From Puniceicoccales bacterium (GTDB taxonomy: Bacteria > Verrucomicrobiota > Verrucomicrobiia > Opitutales > LL51), in the NCBI GenBank assembly GCA_031259665.1, contig JAIRLD010000113.1, positions 1-12,688 of the forward strand: 12,688 nucleotides of DNA. Reading direction: 5' to 3'. Below are positions 1-6,402 of the stretch, one piece after another. The translations under genes were made by a program, and so were the position numbers. Each line of letters begins with the position of its first letter. Positions within the stretch are counted from its first letter, which is position 1. Under the pieces are notes generated by a model. The model ran no database searches, was not told where the DNA came from, and saw only the letters and a program-made list of their open reading frames with translations.

Positions 1-2
1 GC

Positions 3-302
3 AATGGATATCTACCAAAAAATCACCCCCCCAAGGGGCCAACACGGCTTCCATTGGCTACACCGATACAGCCTCGCAATGGATATCCACCAAAAAATCA
101 ACCCCCCAAGGGGCCAGCACGGCTGCCATCGGATGCACCGAGACAGCCTCGCAATGGATATCCACCAAAAAATCAACCCCCCCAGGGGCCCGCACGGCTT
201 TCATTGGTTTCACCGTTACAGCCTCGCAATGGATATCCACCAAAAAATCAACCCCCCAAGGGGCCCGCACGGCTTTCATTGGCTGCACCGGCACAACAAA
301 GC
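3..302 (+). repeat. 75-nt in-frame tandem repeat, four copies visible
   Basis: Copies begin at 3, 78, 153 and 228, each 75 nt. The core, about aatggatatccaccaaaaaa, is nearly invariant, and the last third varies. Each encodes 25 residues of the type NGYPPKNQPPKGPARL followed by a variable Ser/Ala/Pro stretch ending QPR. The first copy runs to the left edge, so more copies may lie outside. Because the period is a multiple of three, all forward frames stay open through the array; only the frame that leads into the USP-like domain is taken as coding. Confidence 0.93.
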
Positions 303-1172
303 CAAAAAACATCGCGTCCCAGAAATCTCGTTTCTCCCATTGGATTGCGCAATAAAGAAGGCATTTGCTTTGCAATTGCCTCAGCACAAATGCTATACGC
401 TATTCCCGAACTCCATGAGATCCTATCGGCAAACGTACATAATGTGGATAAGACTTTCTGTGGATGCCGTTTATTGGAATTATTTCAAGCTATGAGCGCT
501 AGCGATAAAGAGAAAGCGGACACAATTTTAAAGGAATTTTTAGCGAATTCGGGATGTATTCTAGGGAAGGGATGGGATACCCGCGCCTTTACGGAAAATA
601 TTCTCGCCTACCTAATGCGAGAAGAACCAAAAGTGACACAACTTTTTCAAATAGGGATCAATGCCACTAGTCGGCCCATTCTAGATCCATTCACCCCCGA
701 ACAACGTTTACTGATAATGAATTCTAGAATACCCCAGATTCGCCATGAGTACGAAGAAATGACTTTGCTTAGATTAGAGAAAGGTGCTTCCATGCAAGAG
801 AGAATACGGAATTGGTTTCACACAACGCATAGAAAGTATTATATTGTCGATGGTAGACTGAACGTATCTTATTCGAAAGTCAGAGAAATAGAAACGCTTC
901 CTCTCTATCTCCTTATAGGGACTTATCAAACCACTTCAAATGATGTCCCGGAGATATTAGACTTGAGCCCATATACCCAGGACAATCAACCCTCCAAATA
1001 TGAACTTATCGGCTTTCTATCGCACACAACAGCACATGCGATTGCGTACATTAAAAACGAAGCAAATTGGGTGGAGTTCGATAACCAAAAAAAACAGTCA
1101 ATTCATTCTCTCCGAAATATTAGAGGTAGGGGGATAATATTTTTGTATAAAAGGCAAAACGAAGATGTCTAA
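3..1172 (+). CDS. USP-like (peptidase C19-like) deubiquitinase candidate, 5' partial
   Basis: The frame is open to the left edge, so the start is outside the window; 389 residues are visible. The first ~100 are four copies of a 25-residue Pro/Lys-rich unit, probably a flexible linker. The rest looks like a compact USP catalytic domain. A Cys box GLRNKEGICFAIASAQ (Cys codon 366-368) is followed by YAIPEL, matching the USP pattern GLxNxGxxCxxxxxxQxLxxxPxL. About 220 residues later a His box has YELIGFLSH, then AHAIAYIK (His codon 1035-1037) and NWVEFDN (Asp codon 1080-1082), and ends in FLYKR. This is the order Cys, His, Asp/Asn of USPs, which cleave ubiquitin from proteins in eukaryotes. The GHY of typical USPs is AHA here. 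No zinc-finger cysteine pairs are visible. A paralogue follows at 1473. Export route and true substrate are not visible; a host-directed effector is inference. A different papain-like hydrolase remains possible. Confidence 0.7.
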   Translation, partial: NGYLPKNHPPKGPTRLPLATPIQPRNGYPPKNQPPKGPARLPSDAPRQPRNGYPPKNQPPQGPARLSLVSPLQPRNGYPPKNQPPKGPARLSLAAPAQQSQKTSRPRNLVSPIGLRNKEGICFAIASAQMLYAIPELHEILSANVHNVDKTFCGCRLLELFQAMSASDKEKADTILKEFLANSGCILGKGWDTRAFTENILAYLMREEPKVTQLFQIGINATSRPILDPFTPEQRLLIMNSRIPQIRHEYEEMTLLRLEKGASMQERIRNWFHTTHRKYYIVDGRLNVSYSKVREIETLPLYLLIGTYQTTSNDVPEILDLSPYTQDNQPSKYELIGFLSHTTAHAIAYIKNEANWVEFDNQKKQSIHSLRNIRGRGIIFLYKRQNEDV

Positions 1173-1472
1173 AAACATCGGTTAGTTTCATTGGCGAATT
1201 TCGAAACACTCGAGCTACCCAAAGGGAACGAGAAAAAAATATTAAGCAAACGCGAAAGGAAAAGCGCTACGAACTCCGTAGCGCCCCAAGGTTACAAAAG
1301 GAATACACTTAACCGATATCTATGAGACGCAACAAAAATCAAAACGTTCAATTTTTTTCTTCAAAATAATGCGTAAATTACAGGCGGTAAAATTTTCGAA
1401 TAAATTTTGATTTACTGTAATAAAAAAAGCTTAACAAATCGATTCTACTGAAAGATAAATTGTGAATTAATC
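1173..1472. other. Intergenic stretch between the two USP-like genes
   Basis: This 300-nt AT-rich spacer has no convincing gene. It starts with aaaaacatcggttagttt, which recurs after the second copy (about 2715-2734) as aaaaacattggttagttt, so the duplicated unit includes 3' flanking sequence. An 8-bp hairpin (1264-1271 with 1277-1284, loop 1272-1276) is not followed by a T tract on the + strand, so it is at best a weak terminator for the first gene. The last ~100 nt are very A/T-rich and probably hold the promoter of the second copy, but no -35/-10 pair stands out. No clear Shine-Dalgarno precedes the ATG at 1473. Confidence 0.6.
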
Positions 1473-2695
1473 ATGAATATGTATAAGATTTCAAAAGATG
1501 GGGTTGTTTTATTGGGTTCGATTTCCTTGTATCATACGTTCGTTTCAGTCAAGCTACAGGAAGATATTATCCATATTATGCCTGACGGAAAATGGAATCA
1601 TTTTCTGCGACAGGAAAAAGCACAGGTTCCCTCCCGCAATGGTCTCATGTTCGCCCATGGGCAATCTCTCAACAAATACCCACTAAGAAATCAATCCGCG
1701 AATAGGCTGACACGGCCAACCATACCGGTTGTACCCTGGCAGTCCATCAACAAATACCCACTAAAAAATCAATCCGCAAATAGGTCGACATGGCCGTCAT
1801 CGTCCGTTGCCCAGGCACAACAAGGCCAAAAGAGATCGCATTCCCTAAATCTTGTCTCTCCCATTGGGTTATTCAATAAAGAAGGCATTTGCTTTGCAAT
1901 TGCCTCAGCGCAAATATTATATGCTATTCCTGAACTCCATATGGAACAATCGTCAATCGCATACAACGGAGATAGGACCTCTTGTGAATATCGCTTATTT
2001 GAATTACTTCAAGCCATGAAGGATAGCAATAAAAAGGAAGCGGATAAAGTTTTAAAGGAATTTTTAGCAAATTCGGGATGTATTCTGGGAGAAGGATGGG
2101 ATTTTCTCCTTTTTATGGAAAATATTCTCGCCTACCTAATGAGAGAAAACCCAGAAGTGACACAACTTTTCCAAATGGGGATCAGTGCTACTAGTCGGCC
2201 CATTCTAGATTCATTCAATCCCGAAAAACATTCGCGAATAATTTCTTCTGGCATACCCAAGACTCGCCATGAGCACGTAGAAACAACTTTGCTTAGATTA
2301 CCGAAAGATATTTCCACTCAAGAGGGAATACAAAATTGGTTTCACGCAATAGATAACAAATATTACATTGTCGCTAATAAATATCAAGTATTTTATTTGA
2401 AAGATAAAAAGATAGAAACTCTTCCCCCTATCTCTTTGTGGAGACTTTCGGAATTCCTCTAGATGGTATCCTAGAAGAATTAGACTTAAGCTCCTATACC
2501 CGGAACAATCAACCCGCCAATTATAAGCTTATTGGCTTTTTATCGCATATAGAAAACTCGAGAGGAGAACATGTGATTGCGTATATCAAAGATGGAACAA
2601 ATTGGATAAAATTTGATAACCCCAAAAAACAGCAAATTCCTTCCCTTCAGGACATTGAAGGCAAGGGAGTGGCATTTTTGTACCGAAGGCTATAA
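1473..2695 (+). pseudogene. Second USP-like gene, split by a one-base deletion
   Basis: This is a paralogue of the gene at 3-1172. The first frame (1473-2462, 329 residues) has a ~60-residue N terminus, two degenerate 26-residue repeats, then the Cys box GLFNKEGICFAIASAQ (Cys140). It ends at TAG 2460-2462. The homologous remainder continues in the -1 frame to 2695, with the His box GEHVIAYIKDG, NWIKFDN and FLYRRL. Adding one C to the run at 2424-2428 joins the two into LPPYLFVETFGIPLDG, which aligns with LPLYLLIGTYQ of the first copy; the full product would be about 407 residues. All presumed catalytic residues survive on both sides. The break may be real decay, a phase-variable tract or a homopolymer sequencing error. 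No in-frame start other than ATG 1473 is clearly better, and no strong ribosome binding site is visible. The weakly hydrophobic N terminus is not a convincing signal peptide. Confidence 0.72.
1662..1817 (+). repeat. Degenerate 78-nt tandem repeat, two copies
   Basis: Copies start at 1662 (QSLNKYPLRNQSANR) and 1740 (QSINKYPLKNQSANR), 26 residues apart. The NKYPLKNQ core aligns with NGYPPKNQ of the 25-residue repeat in the upstream paralogue, so both arrays descend from one unit but have diverged in sequence, unit length and copy number. Confidence 0.75.
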
Positions 2696-2736
2696 AAATA
2701 GAGATGCCTGAATCTAAAAACATTGGTTAGTTTTAT

Positions 2737-2816
2737 AAAAAAACAGCCCCGCGGCGCAGCCGCGGGGGCTTCAAAAAAGTGCAGCCCTCGTCGCGAAGCG
2801 ACGAGGGCTGGTTTTT
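2737..2816. terminator. Twin GC-rich hairpins, likely bidirectional terminator
   Basis: Hairpin one pairs 2745-2755 with 2759-2770 (loop gca, one extra G). On the - strand it is followed by a run of T (2743-2737), which suits the end of the mre operon. Hairpin two pairs 2782-2794 with 2798-2810, a perfect 13-bp stem with loop gaa, followed on the + strand by gttttt, which suits the end of the USP-like gene. The site lies between convergent genes. Confidence 0.8.
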
Positions 2817-2924
2817 AATTCTGCGGTTTGATCCAGTGGCACCGCCACTGGATCAAACCGCAACCCCCAGGATTAAGGGATGGATCCCTTGGTCCTGGGT
2901 TGCAAGGGGAAAAATTCCCCTTGC
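2817..2924 (+). repeat. Dispersed triple-hairpin repeat, family A, copy 1
   Basis: Three hairpins abut and share boundary bases. H1 is 2822-2840 with 2844-2862 (19 bp, loop acc). H2 is 2861-2881 with 2884-2902, with a two-base bulge and two T-G wobbles. H3 is 2902-2911 with 2915-2924 (10 bp). A second copy lies inverted at 5343-5450. H1 arms are identical in the two copies; H2 and H3 differ in sequence but keep their pairing. No coding sense is evident. It sits between the terminator and mreD. Confidence 0.85.
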
Positions 2925-2939
2925 TTGCTCAAATTTCAA

Positions 2940-3422
2940 TTACAGAAAGACCGTTTCGTGTTGACGTGCATTTGTAGAGACGAGGTCTATATTAACAAGC
3001 GCAATACATAGTAGTGAAAGTAGAAAAGATTGAATAAGTGCGCTAGAATTGAAATCAAAATCAAAAAGTGTAAATAAAAGATTTTGAATAAGAAGGGTTA
3101 AGAAAGCGGAAAACTTATCGATATCGGTAAGATGTGCCCCATAAAACATGGTAATTGCCGTAAATGAAAGTTGAAAAAATGTTAAATAATAAAAACAAAA
3201 ATAGAATACAAATCCAATGCTAAATAGCCCTAGCCCTATATGGAAATTGAAATATTTTTTCGCAAAAATCAACCAGAAAAATGGAAAAACGATAACCGAT
3301 AATCCATATTGAATAAGCAATTTATTGGCTAAAAATTCCAGGAAAAATAAGAACAAAAATCGAAAAACGGTTCTCCTCTTGGTATCATAGGGTAATTGAT
3401 GGAACTGTTTTTTATAAATCAT
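2940..3422 (-). CDS. mreD: MreD-like inner-membrane protein
   Basis: MreD is the small membrane partner of MreB and MreC in the elongasome that directs lateral wall synthesis. The call rests mainly on position, as third gene of mreB-mreC-mreD, and on character. The product is a 160-residue, very hydrophobic protein with a basic N terminus (YDTKRR) and roughly five membrane segments rich in Phe and Leu, including FLFLFFLEFLANKLLIQYG and a later IQSFLLSLLCIALVNIDLV. MreD is poorly conserved and no signature motif is decisive. I chose ATG 3422-3420 rather than the longer open frame to 3524, because the extra residues are charged, lie inside mreC and lack family character. This start overlaps the mreC end by 11 nt, which suggests translational coupling. 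No Shine-Dalgarno is visible. Family length is about 160-170 residues, which fits. Confidence 0.75.
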   Translation of the reverse strand: MIYKKQFHQLPYDTKRRTVFRFLFLFFLEFLANKLLIQYGLSVIVFPFFWLIFAKKYFNFHIGLGLFSIGFVFYFCFYYLTFFQLSFTAITMFYGAHLTDIDKFSAFLTLLIQNLLFTLFDFDFNSSALIQSFLLSLLCIALVNIDLVSTNARQHETVFL

Positions 3423-4245
3423 AGGGGATGATGATGAGTATTTCCCGTAGATTATGGGTAATTTCCGGAAGATCGATCGTTGCCTGTAAAAACACTCCAT
3501 CCGCTTGTTCCTGTAGCTTAACAATATTCCCTAGGGGTACATTGAAATCTGTGTTAGCCAACGATGCTGCGAAAATTTTCGCTCCATTCCGTAGACTTTC
3601 TCGAACACCTGTGGGAACATTTTTCACAATCCCAGAGGCCTTGAACGCGAGTTTACCTATATTGTTTTTTTGTAAACTGCTTCCGCCGCCATTAAAAACT
3701 AGTGGTACCTCAAAATTTTCGAATTGAATCGCTAGACGAAATTTGGGGCTCGATGTCAATGCAACCACCGAAAACTGATCCGAAACTTCTACGACTTTTC
3801 CAACGATATGATCCCGCGCAATTACTAACGCATTCACTTTGACGCCTCTTTTACTCCCTCCGTTTACAACGATCGATTCAAACCATGCGGAAGTTTCTCG
3901 CTTAATTACTCGTGCGTAGACTTTTTGATATGGAGTTTTTTTCCCAATTTGCAGTAATTCTTCGAGATTTTCTAGTCGCTCCCTTAAACCTTGATCCTTT
4001 TGTGATTGTAATTTTAATGTTAAATTCTCATTGATCAATTCCTTACAAATTTCAATCAAACTTTCCCGCGACTCCGTTCGCAGTAAAATTTCATTGACCT
4101 CTTGCCCAATCCTAGAATCAACTGCTAAAAACGGAACCGCAATTGATTGTAAAAACAACTTCGGATCAAAGGACTTTTTTTGAAAAAACAGGACGGCGAT
4201 CAATACGATAAAACAACGGAAAAAGACTTTCGAAATCGTTGCCAA
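3412..4245 (-). CDS. mreC: Rod shape-determining protein MreC
   Basis: MreC is a bitopic inner-membrane protein whose periplasmic part links the MreB filament to the wall-synthesis enzymes. The 277-residue product has one N-terminal membrane segment (about residues 8-21, CFIVLIAVLFF). A charged, likely coiled-coil stretch follows at ~45-95 (INENLTLKLQSQKDQGLRERLENLEELLQ). The beta-barrel MreC domain comes next, with the typical VYARVIKRETSAWFESIVVNGG, then GVKVNALVIARDHIVGKVVEV, and a C-terminal GNIVKLQEQADGVFLQATI. It starts 6 nt after the mreB stop and in the same frame. The start is taken as TTG 4245-4243, since an upstream ATG at 4250 is out of frame; the ribosome binding site is weak, so the exact start is uncertain. 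The downstream mreD overlaps it. Family identity is clear from domain layout and context. Confidence 0.9.
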   Translation of the reverse strand: MATISKVFFRCFIVLIAVLFFQKKSFDPKLFLQSIAVPFLAVDSRIGQEVNEILLRTESRESLIEICKELINENLTLKLQSQKDQGLRERLENLEELLQIGKKTPYQKVYARVIKRETSAWFESIVVNGGSKRGVKVNALVIARDHIVGKVVEVSDQFSVVALTSSPKFRLAIQFENFEVPLVFNGGGSSLQKNNIGKLAFKASGIVKNVPTGVRESLRNGAKIFAASLANTDFNVPLGNIVKLQEQADGVFLQATIDLPEITHNLREILIIIPYDL

Positions 4246-4251
4246 AGCATC

Positions 4252-5295
4252 TTAGTCTTCGGATAGCCACAGGCCTAAATCTTGCAAAACGGTTCCTGTC
4301 CCATTCGCTACCGCAAAAAGTGGGTCATCCGCAACAATAACCGGTAATCCCGTCGATTCGCTAATCGCCCGATCGAGTTTCCGTATCATTGACCCACCAC
4401 CCGCAAGTATAATACCGCGGTCAACGAGATCCGATGACAATTCCGGTGGACATTTTTCCAAAGCGATTTTAATCACCTCCACAATTCCGGAAACCGCTTC
4501 TCGTAACGCTTCGCGAATCTCTACGGAAGAAATTTTAATCGTCCGTGGCAAACCGATAATCGCATCACGCCCCTTAATCGCCATTTCCAATTCATTTTCC
4601 AATTTAGCCGCTGACCCTATACGAATTTTAATCTCCTCCGCCGTCCGTTCCCCTATGATTAAATTGTACATTTTTTTGATGTAGGCGATGATCGAATTGT
4701 CAATCGCATCCCCACCAATGCGAATACTTTGCGAAAAAACAACACCGTTTAATGATAAAATCGCAACCTCCGTCGTTCCACCACCGATGTCGACAATCAT
4801 ACTCGCCGCCGGTTCGTCAATCGGTAACCCTACTCCAATTGCCGCCGCCATCGGTTCCTGCAACAATAATACATCGCGCGCACCCGCGTGAATCGCTGAC
4901 TCCTTGACCGCTCGCCGCTCCACCTCCGTAATCCCGGAAGGAACTGCGATGACAACCCGTGGCGGAATAAACTTCATCGTCCGCGAAGCTTTGTTTATAA
5001 AATAGCGTAGCATCGCTTCCGTAATTTCAAAATCCGCAATGACACCGTCTTTCATCGGACGTATGGCCATAATATTCGCTGGCGTACGTCCTAACATTTT
5101 CTTCGCTTCTAGACCAACTGCCCGTACCTTTTTCGAATTCGTGTAAATTGCTACAACACTGGGTTCGTTCATGATGATACCGCGATCCTTCGCAAAAACG
5201 AGCGTATTGGCCGTCCCCAGATCAATGCCAATATCGTGTGACAAAAACCCGAGCGTTTTCCCTATGGAATTCTTTAATTGTATACCAACTTTCAT
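4252..5295 (-). CDS. mreB: Actin-like cell-shape protein MreB
   Basis: MreB is a bacterial actin that forms membrane-bound filaments which guide elongasome wall synthesis and rod shape. The 347-residue product carries the family's nucleotide-binding signatures: phosphate 1 loop IGIDLGTANTLVF near residue 22, GRTPANIMAIRPMKDGVIADFE, phosphate 2 loop VDIGGGTTEVAIL, and the adenosine motif ILAGGGSMIRKLD followed by GLPVIVADDPLFAVANGTG. Length is normal. The open frame extends upstream to 5514, but that part translates a palindromic repeat into low-complexity Gln/Phe/Arg sequence, so I use ATG 5295-5293 (MKVGIQLKNSIGKTLGF), which gives the usual N terminus. No strong Shine-Dalgarno precedes it. 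It is the first gene of a mreB-mreC-mreD operon. The ~295 nt upstream are almost filled by two hairpin repeats, so any promoter must lie within or beside them. Confidence 0.97.
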   Translation of the reverse strand: MKVGIQLKNSIGKTLGFLSHDIGIDLGTANTLVFAKDRGIIMNEPSVVAIYTNSKKVRAVGLEAKKMLGRTPANIMAIRPMKDGVIADFEITEAMLRYFINKASRTMKFIPPRVVIAVPSGITEVERRAVKESAIHAGARDVLLLQEPMAAAIGVGLPIDEPAASMIVDIGGGTTEVAILSLNGVVFSQSIRIGGDAIDNSIIAYIKKMYNLIIGERTAEEIKIRIGSAAKLENELEMAIKGRDAIIGLPRTIKISSVEIREALREAVSGIVEVIKIALEKCPPELSSDLVDRGIILAGGGSMIRKLDRAISESTGLPVIVADDPLFAVANGTGTVLQDLGLWLSED

Positions 5296-5342
5296 ACCTT
5301 GAAGAAGAACTCTCCATACTATGAAAAAATTTCCTCTGCCTT

Positions 5343-5450
5343 GCAAGTGGAATTCTTTCCCTTGCAACCCCTGACCAGGGAATACCATTCCTTGGTCAGG
5401 GGGTTGCGGTTTGATCCAGTGGCTTCGCCACTGGATCAAACCGCAGAATT
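5343..5450 (-). repeat. Dispersed triple-hairpin repeat, family A, copy 2
   Basis: This is the inverted counterpart of 2817-2924. H1 is 5405-5423 with 5427-5445, with the same 19-nt arms and a different loop. H2 is 5364-5383 with 5387-5407, one bulge, and inner arms that differ from copy 1 yet still pair. H3 is 5343-5365 and is imperfect. The three-hairpin core spans 103 nt in both copies. It occupies the leader side of mreB. Confidence 0.85.
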
Positions 5451-5512
5451 CAAAAAAGAAAAAAACTTGACCTTGCGCCGAGCTCGGCGCATTCTGCGCC
5501 GGGCTCGGCCGC
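5451..5512 (-). terminator. Possible terminator of the hydrolase gene
   Basis: On the - strand the hairpin of repeat B copy 2 (5495-5512 with 5475-5491, loop gaa) is followed after about 10 nt by a T-rich tract (complement of 5465-5451, ttttttt interrupted by C). The spacing is longer than in canonical intrinsic terminators, so termination here, separating the 5590-7064 genes from mreB, is only likely. Confidence 0.45.
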
Positions 5513-5584
5513 AAAAGGAGGTCAAGGAGTCTAGGACTCCTTGCGGGGTATGGGGCGGAGCTCCATAAACAAACCGAAGCTCCA
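5466..5584 (-). repeat. Dispersed multi-hairpin repeat, family B, copy 2
   Basis: Reverse-complemented, this aligns end to end with 12441-12562. Shared landmarks are a gtttatgg box, the run gctccgccccataccccgca, a short hairpin (here 5523-5531 with 5535-5543), tgacctcctt, and a long GC hairpin with loop gaa (5475-5491 with 5495-5512, read on the - strand). Stem bases differ between copies but most stay paired. It lies directly beside repeat A copy 2 and ends 6 nt before the stop codon of the hydrolase gene. Confidence 0.85.
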
Positions 5585-5589
5585 TTGAT

Positions 5590-6396
5590 TTAGAGACAGG
5601 AATAGCTAATACCGATTGCATCGTGAGGATCGACTACGGTGATATCAAATTTTTGGAAGATATCTTTACCGAAAAGTGCTTCTAAAAGCCGCGAATCGTT
5701 ACAATCGCGGCTCAAGTGTGCCAAAAAAATTTTTTGCCATTCCGCGTCCGCCGCATTTGCGACCAAATCGAATGCGGATTCGTTGGACAAATGGCCGTAG
5801 CGGCCGCGAATCCGATTTTTAATTGCCGGTGGACGTTTTTCATCATTTTCCAACATAATATTGTCATAATTTGCCTCGAGAACAAGGATGTCCGACTTTT
5901 TTATGCGTTCGCGAATATTTTGCGGAACATATCCGAGATCGGTCATCCAGCACAGACTTTTGCCACCGTCGCAGCTGCGAAAGATATAGCCTACGGGTTC
6001 GATAGCATCGTGAGGAATGGAAAAAGTTTCGATTTCGAATCCCTGATAGTGAACGATCTCGCCGGTTATAAAATGGTTCCAGGAAAATGATTTGCCGAAT
6101 TTATTGTCGATTGCCGCCGCCGTTGCCTGGTTTGCAAAGCATTGAAAATGCGTATATTTTGCCAAGCCGCGAAAGCCTTGGGAATGATCCAGATGCTCGT
6201 GTGTTACAAAAATTGCTCCGATATCCTGGATTGTAATTCCGAATGCCGGTAAACACTTTACAATTTGTCGACCCGTTAGACCGACGTCGATTAAAAAATT
6301 CCCCGTTGTCGACTTTACCAACAGACAATTGCCCTGGCTACTACTCCCTAAAAAGTGACAACTTGCAATCACTCCCACAGCTATAAAAGCCGACAA
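5590..6396 (-). CDS. Metallo-beta-lactamase-fold hydrolase, WalJ/YycJ type
   Basis: This is a Zn-dependent hydrolase of the metallo-beta-lactamase fold, closest in motif order to the WalJ/YycJ/VicX family, which is probably nuclease-like and linked to wall and DNA maintenance in Gram-positives. Visible motifs in order are HFLGSSSQGNC, LIDVGLTGRQI, the metal-binding THEHLDHSQG (HxHxDH), FSIPHDAIEPVGYIF, the metal ligand Asp in MTDLGYVP, LEANYD, GHLSNESAF and LAHLSRDCN. All expected ligands are present. The length of about 260 residues is normal. The start is uncertain: TTG 6396-6394 gives the full open frame and lies 6 nt after the sod stop, but in-frame GTG codons shortly downstream would start nearer the conserved LGSSS, and none has a good ribosome binding site. 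It is probably cotranscribed with the superoxide dismutase. The exact substrate cannot be read from sequence. Confidence 0.85.
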   Translation of the reverse strand: MSAFIAVGVIASCHFLGSSSQGNCLLVKSTTGNFLIDVGLTGRQIVKCLPAFGITIQDIGAIFVTHEHLDHSQGFRGLAKYTHFQCFANQATAAAIDNKFGKSFSWNHFITGEIVHYQGFEIETFSIPHDAIEPVGYIFRSCDGGKSLCWMTDLGYVPQNIRERIKKSDILVLEANYDNIMLENDEKRPPAIKNRIRGRYGHLSNESAFDLVANAADAEWQKIFLAHLSRDCNDSRLLEALFGKDIFQKFDITVVDPHDAIGISYSCL

Positions 6397-6402
6397 AATA
6401 AA

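Noticed and set aside
1..302. CRISPR array
   Set aside because: The units are directly adjacent with no unique spacers, and they are in-frame coding repeats.
4..495. Alternative open frames through the 75-nt repeats on both strands
   Set aside because: A repeat with a period divisible by three keeps every frame open; only the frame at 3-1172 leads into a conserved domain.
2424..2438. Programmed -1 frameshift in the second USP-like gene
   Set aside because: No classic XXXYYYZ slippery heptamer was confirmed, and the paralogue has the site uninterrupted; a one-base deletion explains it more simply.
2779..2964. 61-codon + strand open frame downstream of the second USP-like gene
   Set aside because: It lies wholly within the hairpin repeat and terminator sequence and has no ribosome binding site or protein-like character.
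3423..3524. Longer start of MreD inside mreC
   Set aside because: The extension is charged, unlike an MreD N terminus, and is explained by overlap with mreC coding sequence.
5296..5514. N-terminal extension of MreB
   Set aside because: It translates palindromic repeat sequence into low-complexity residues; ATG 5295 gives the normal family N terminus and length.
5716..6090. 124-codon + strand open frame
   Set aside because: Antisense to the metallo-beta-lactamase hydrolase, whose motifs are complete.
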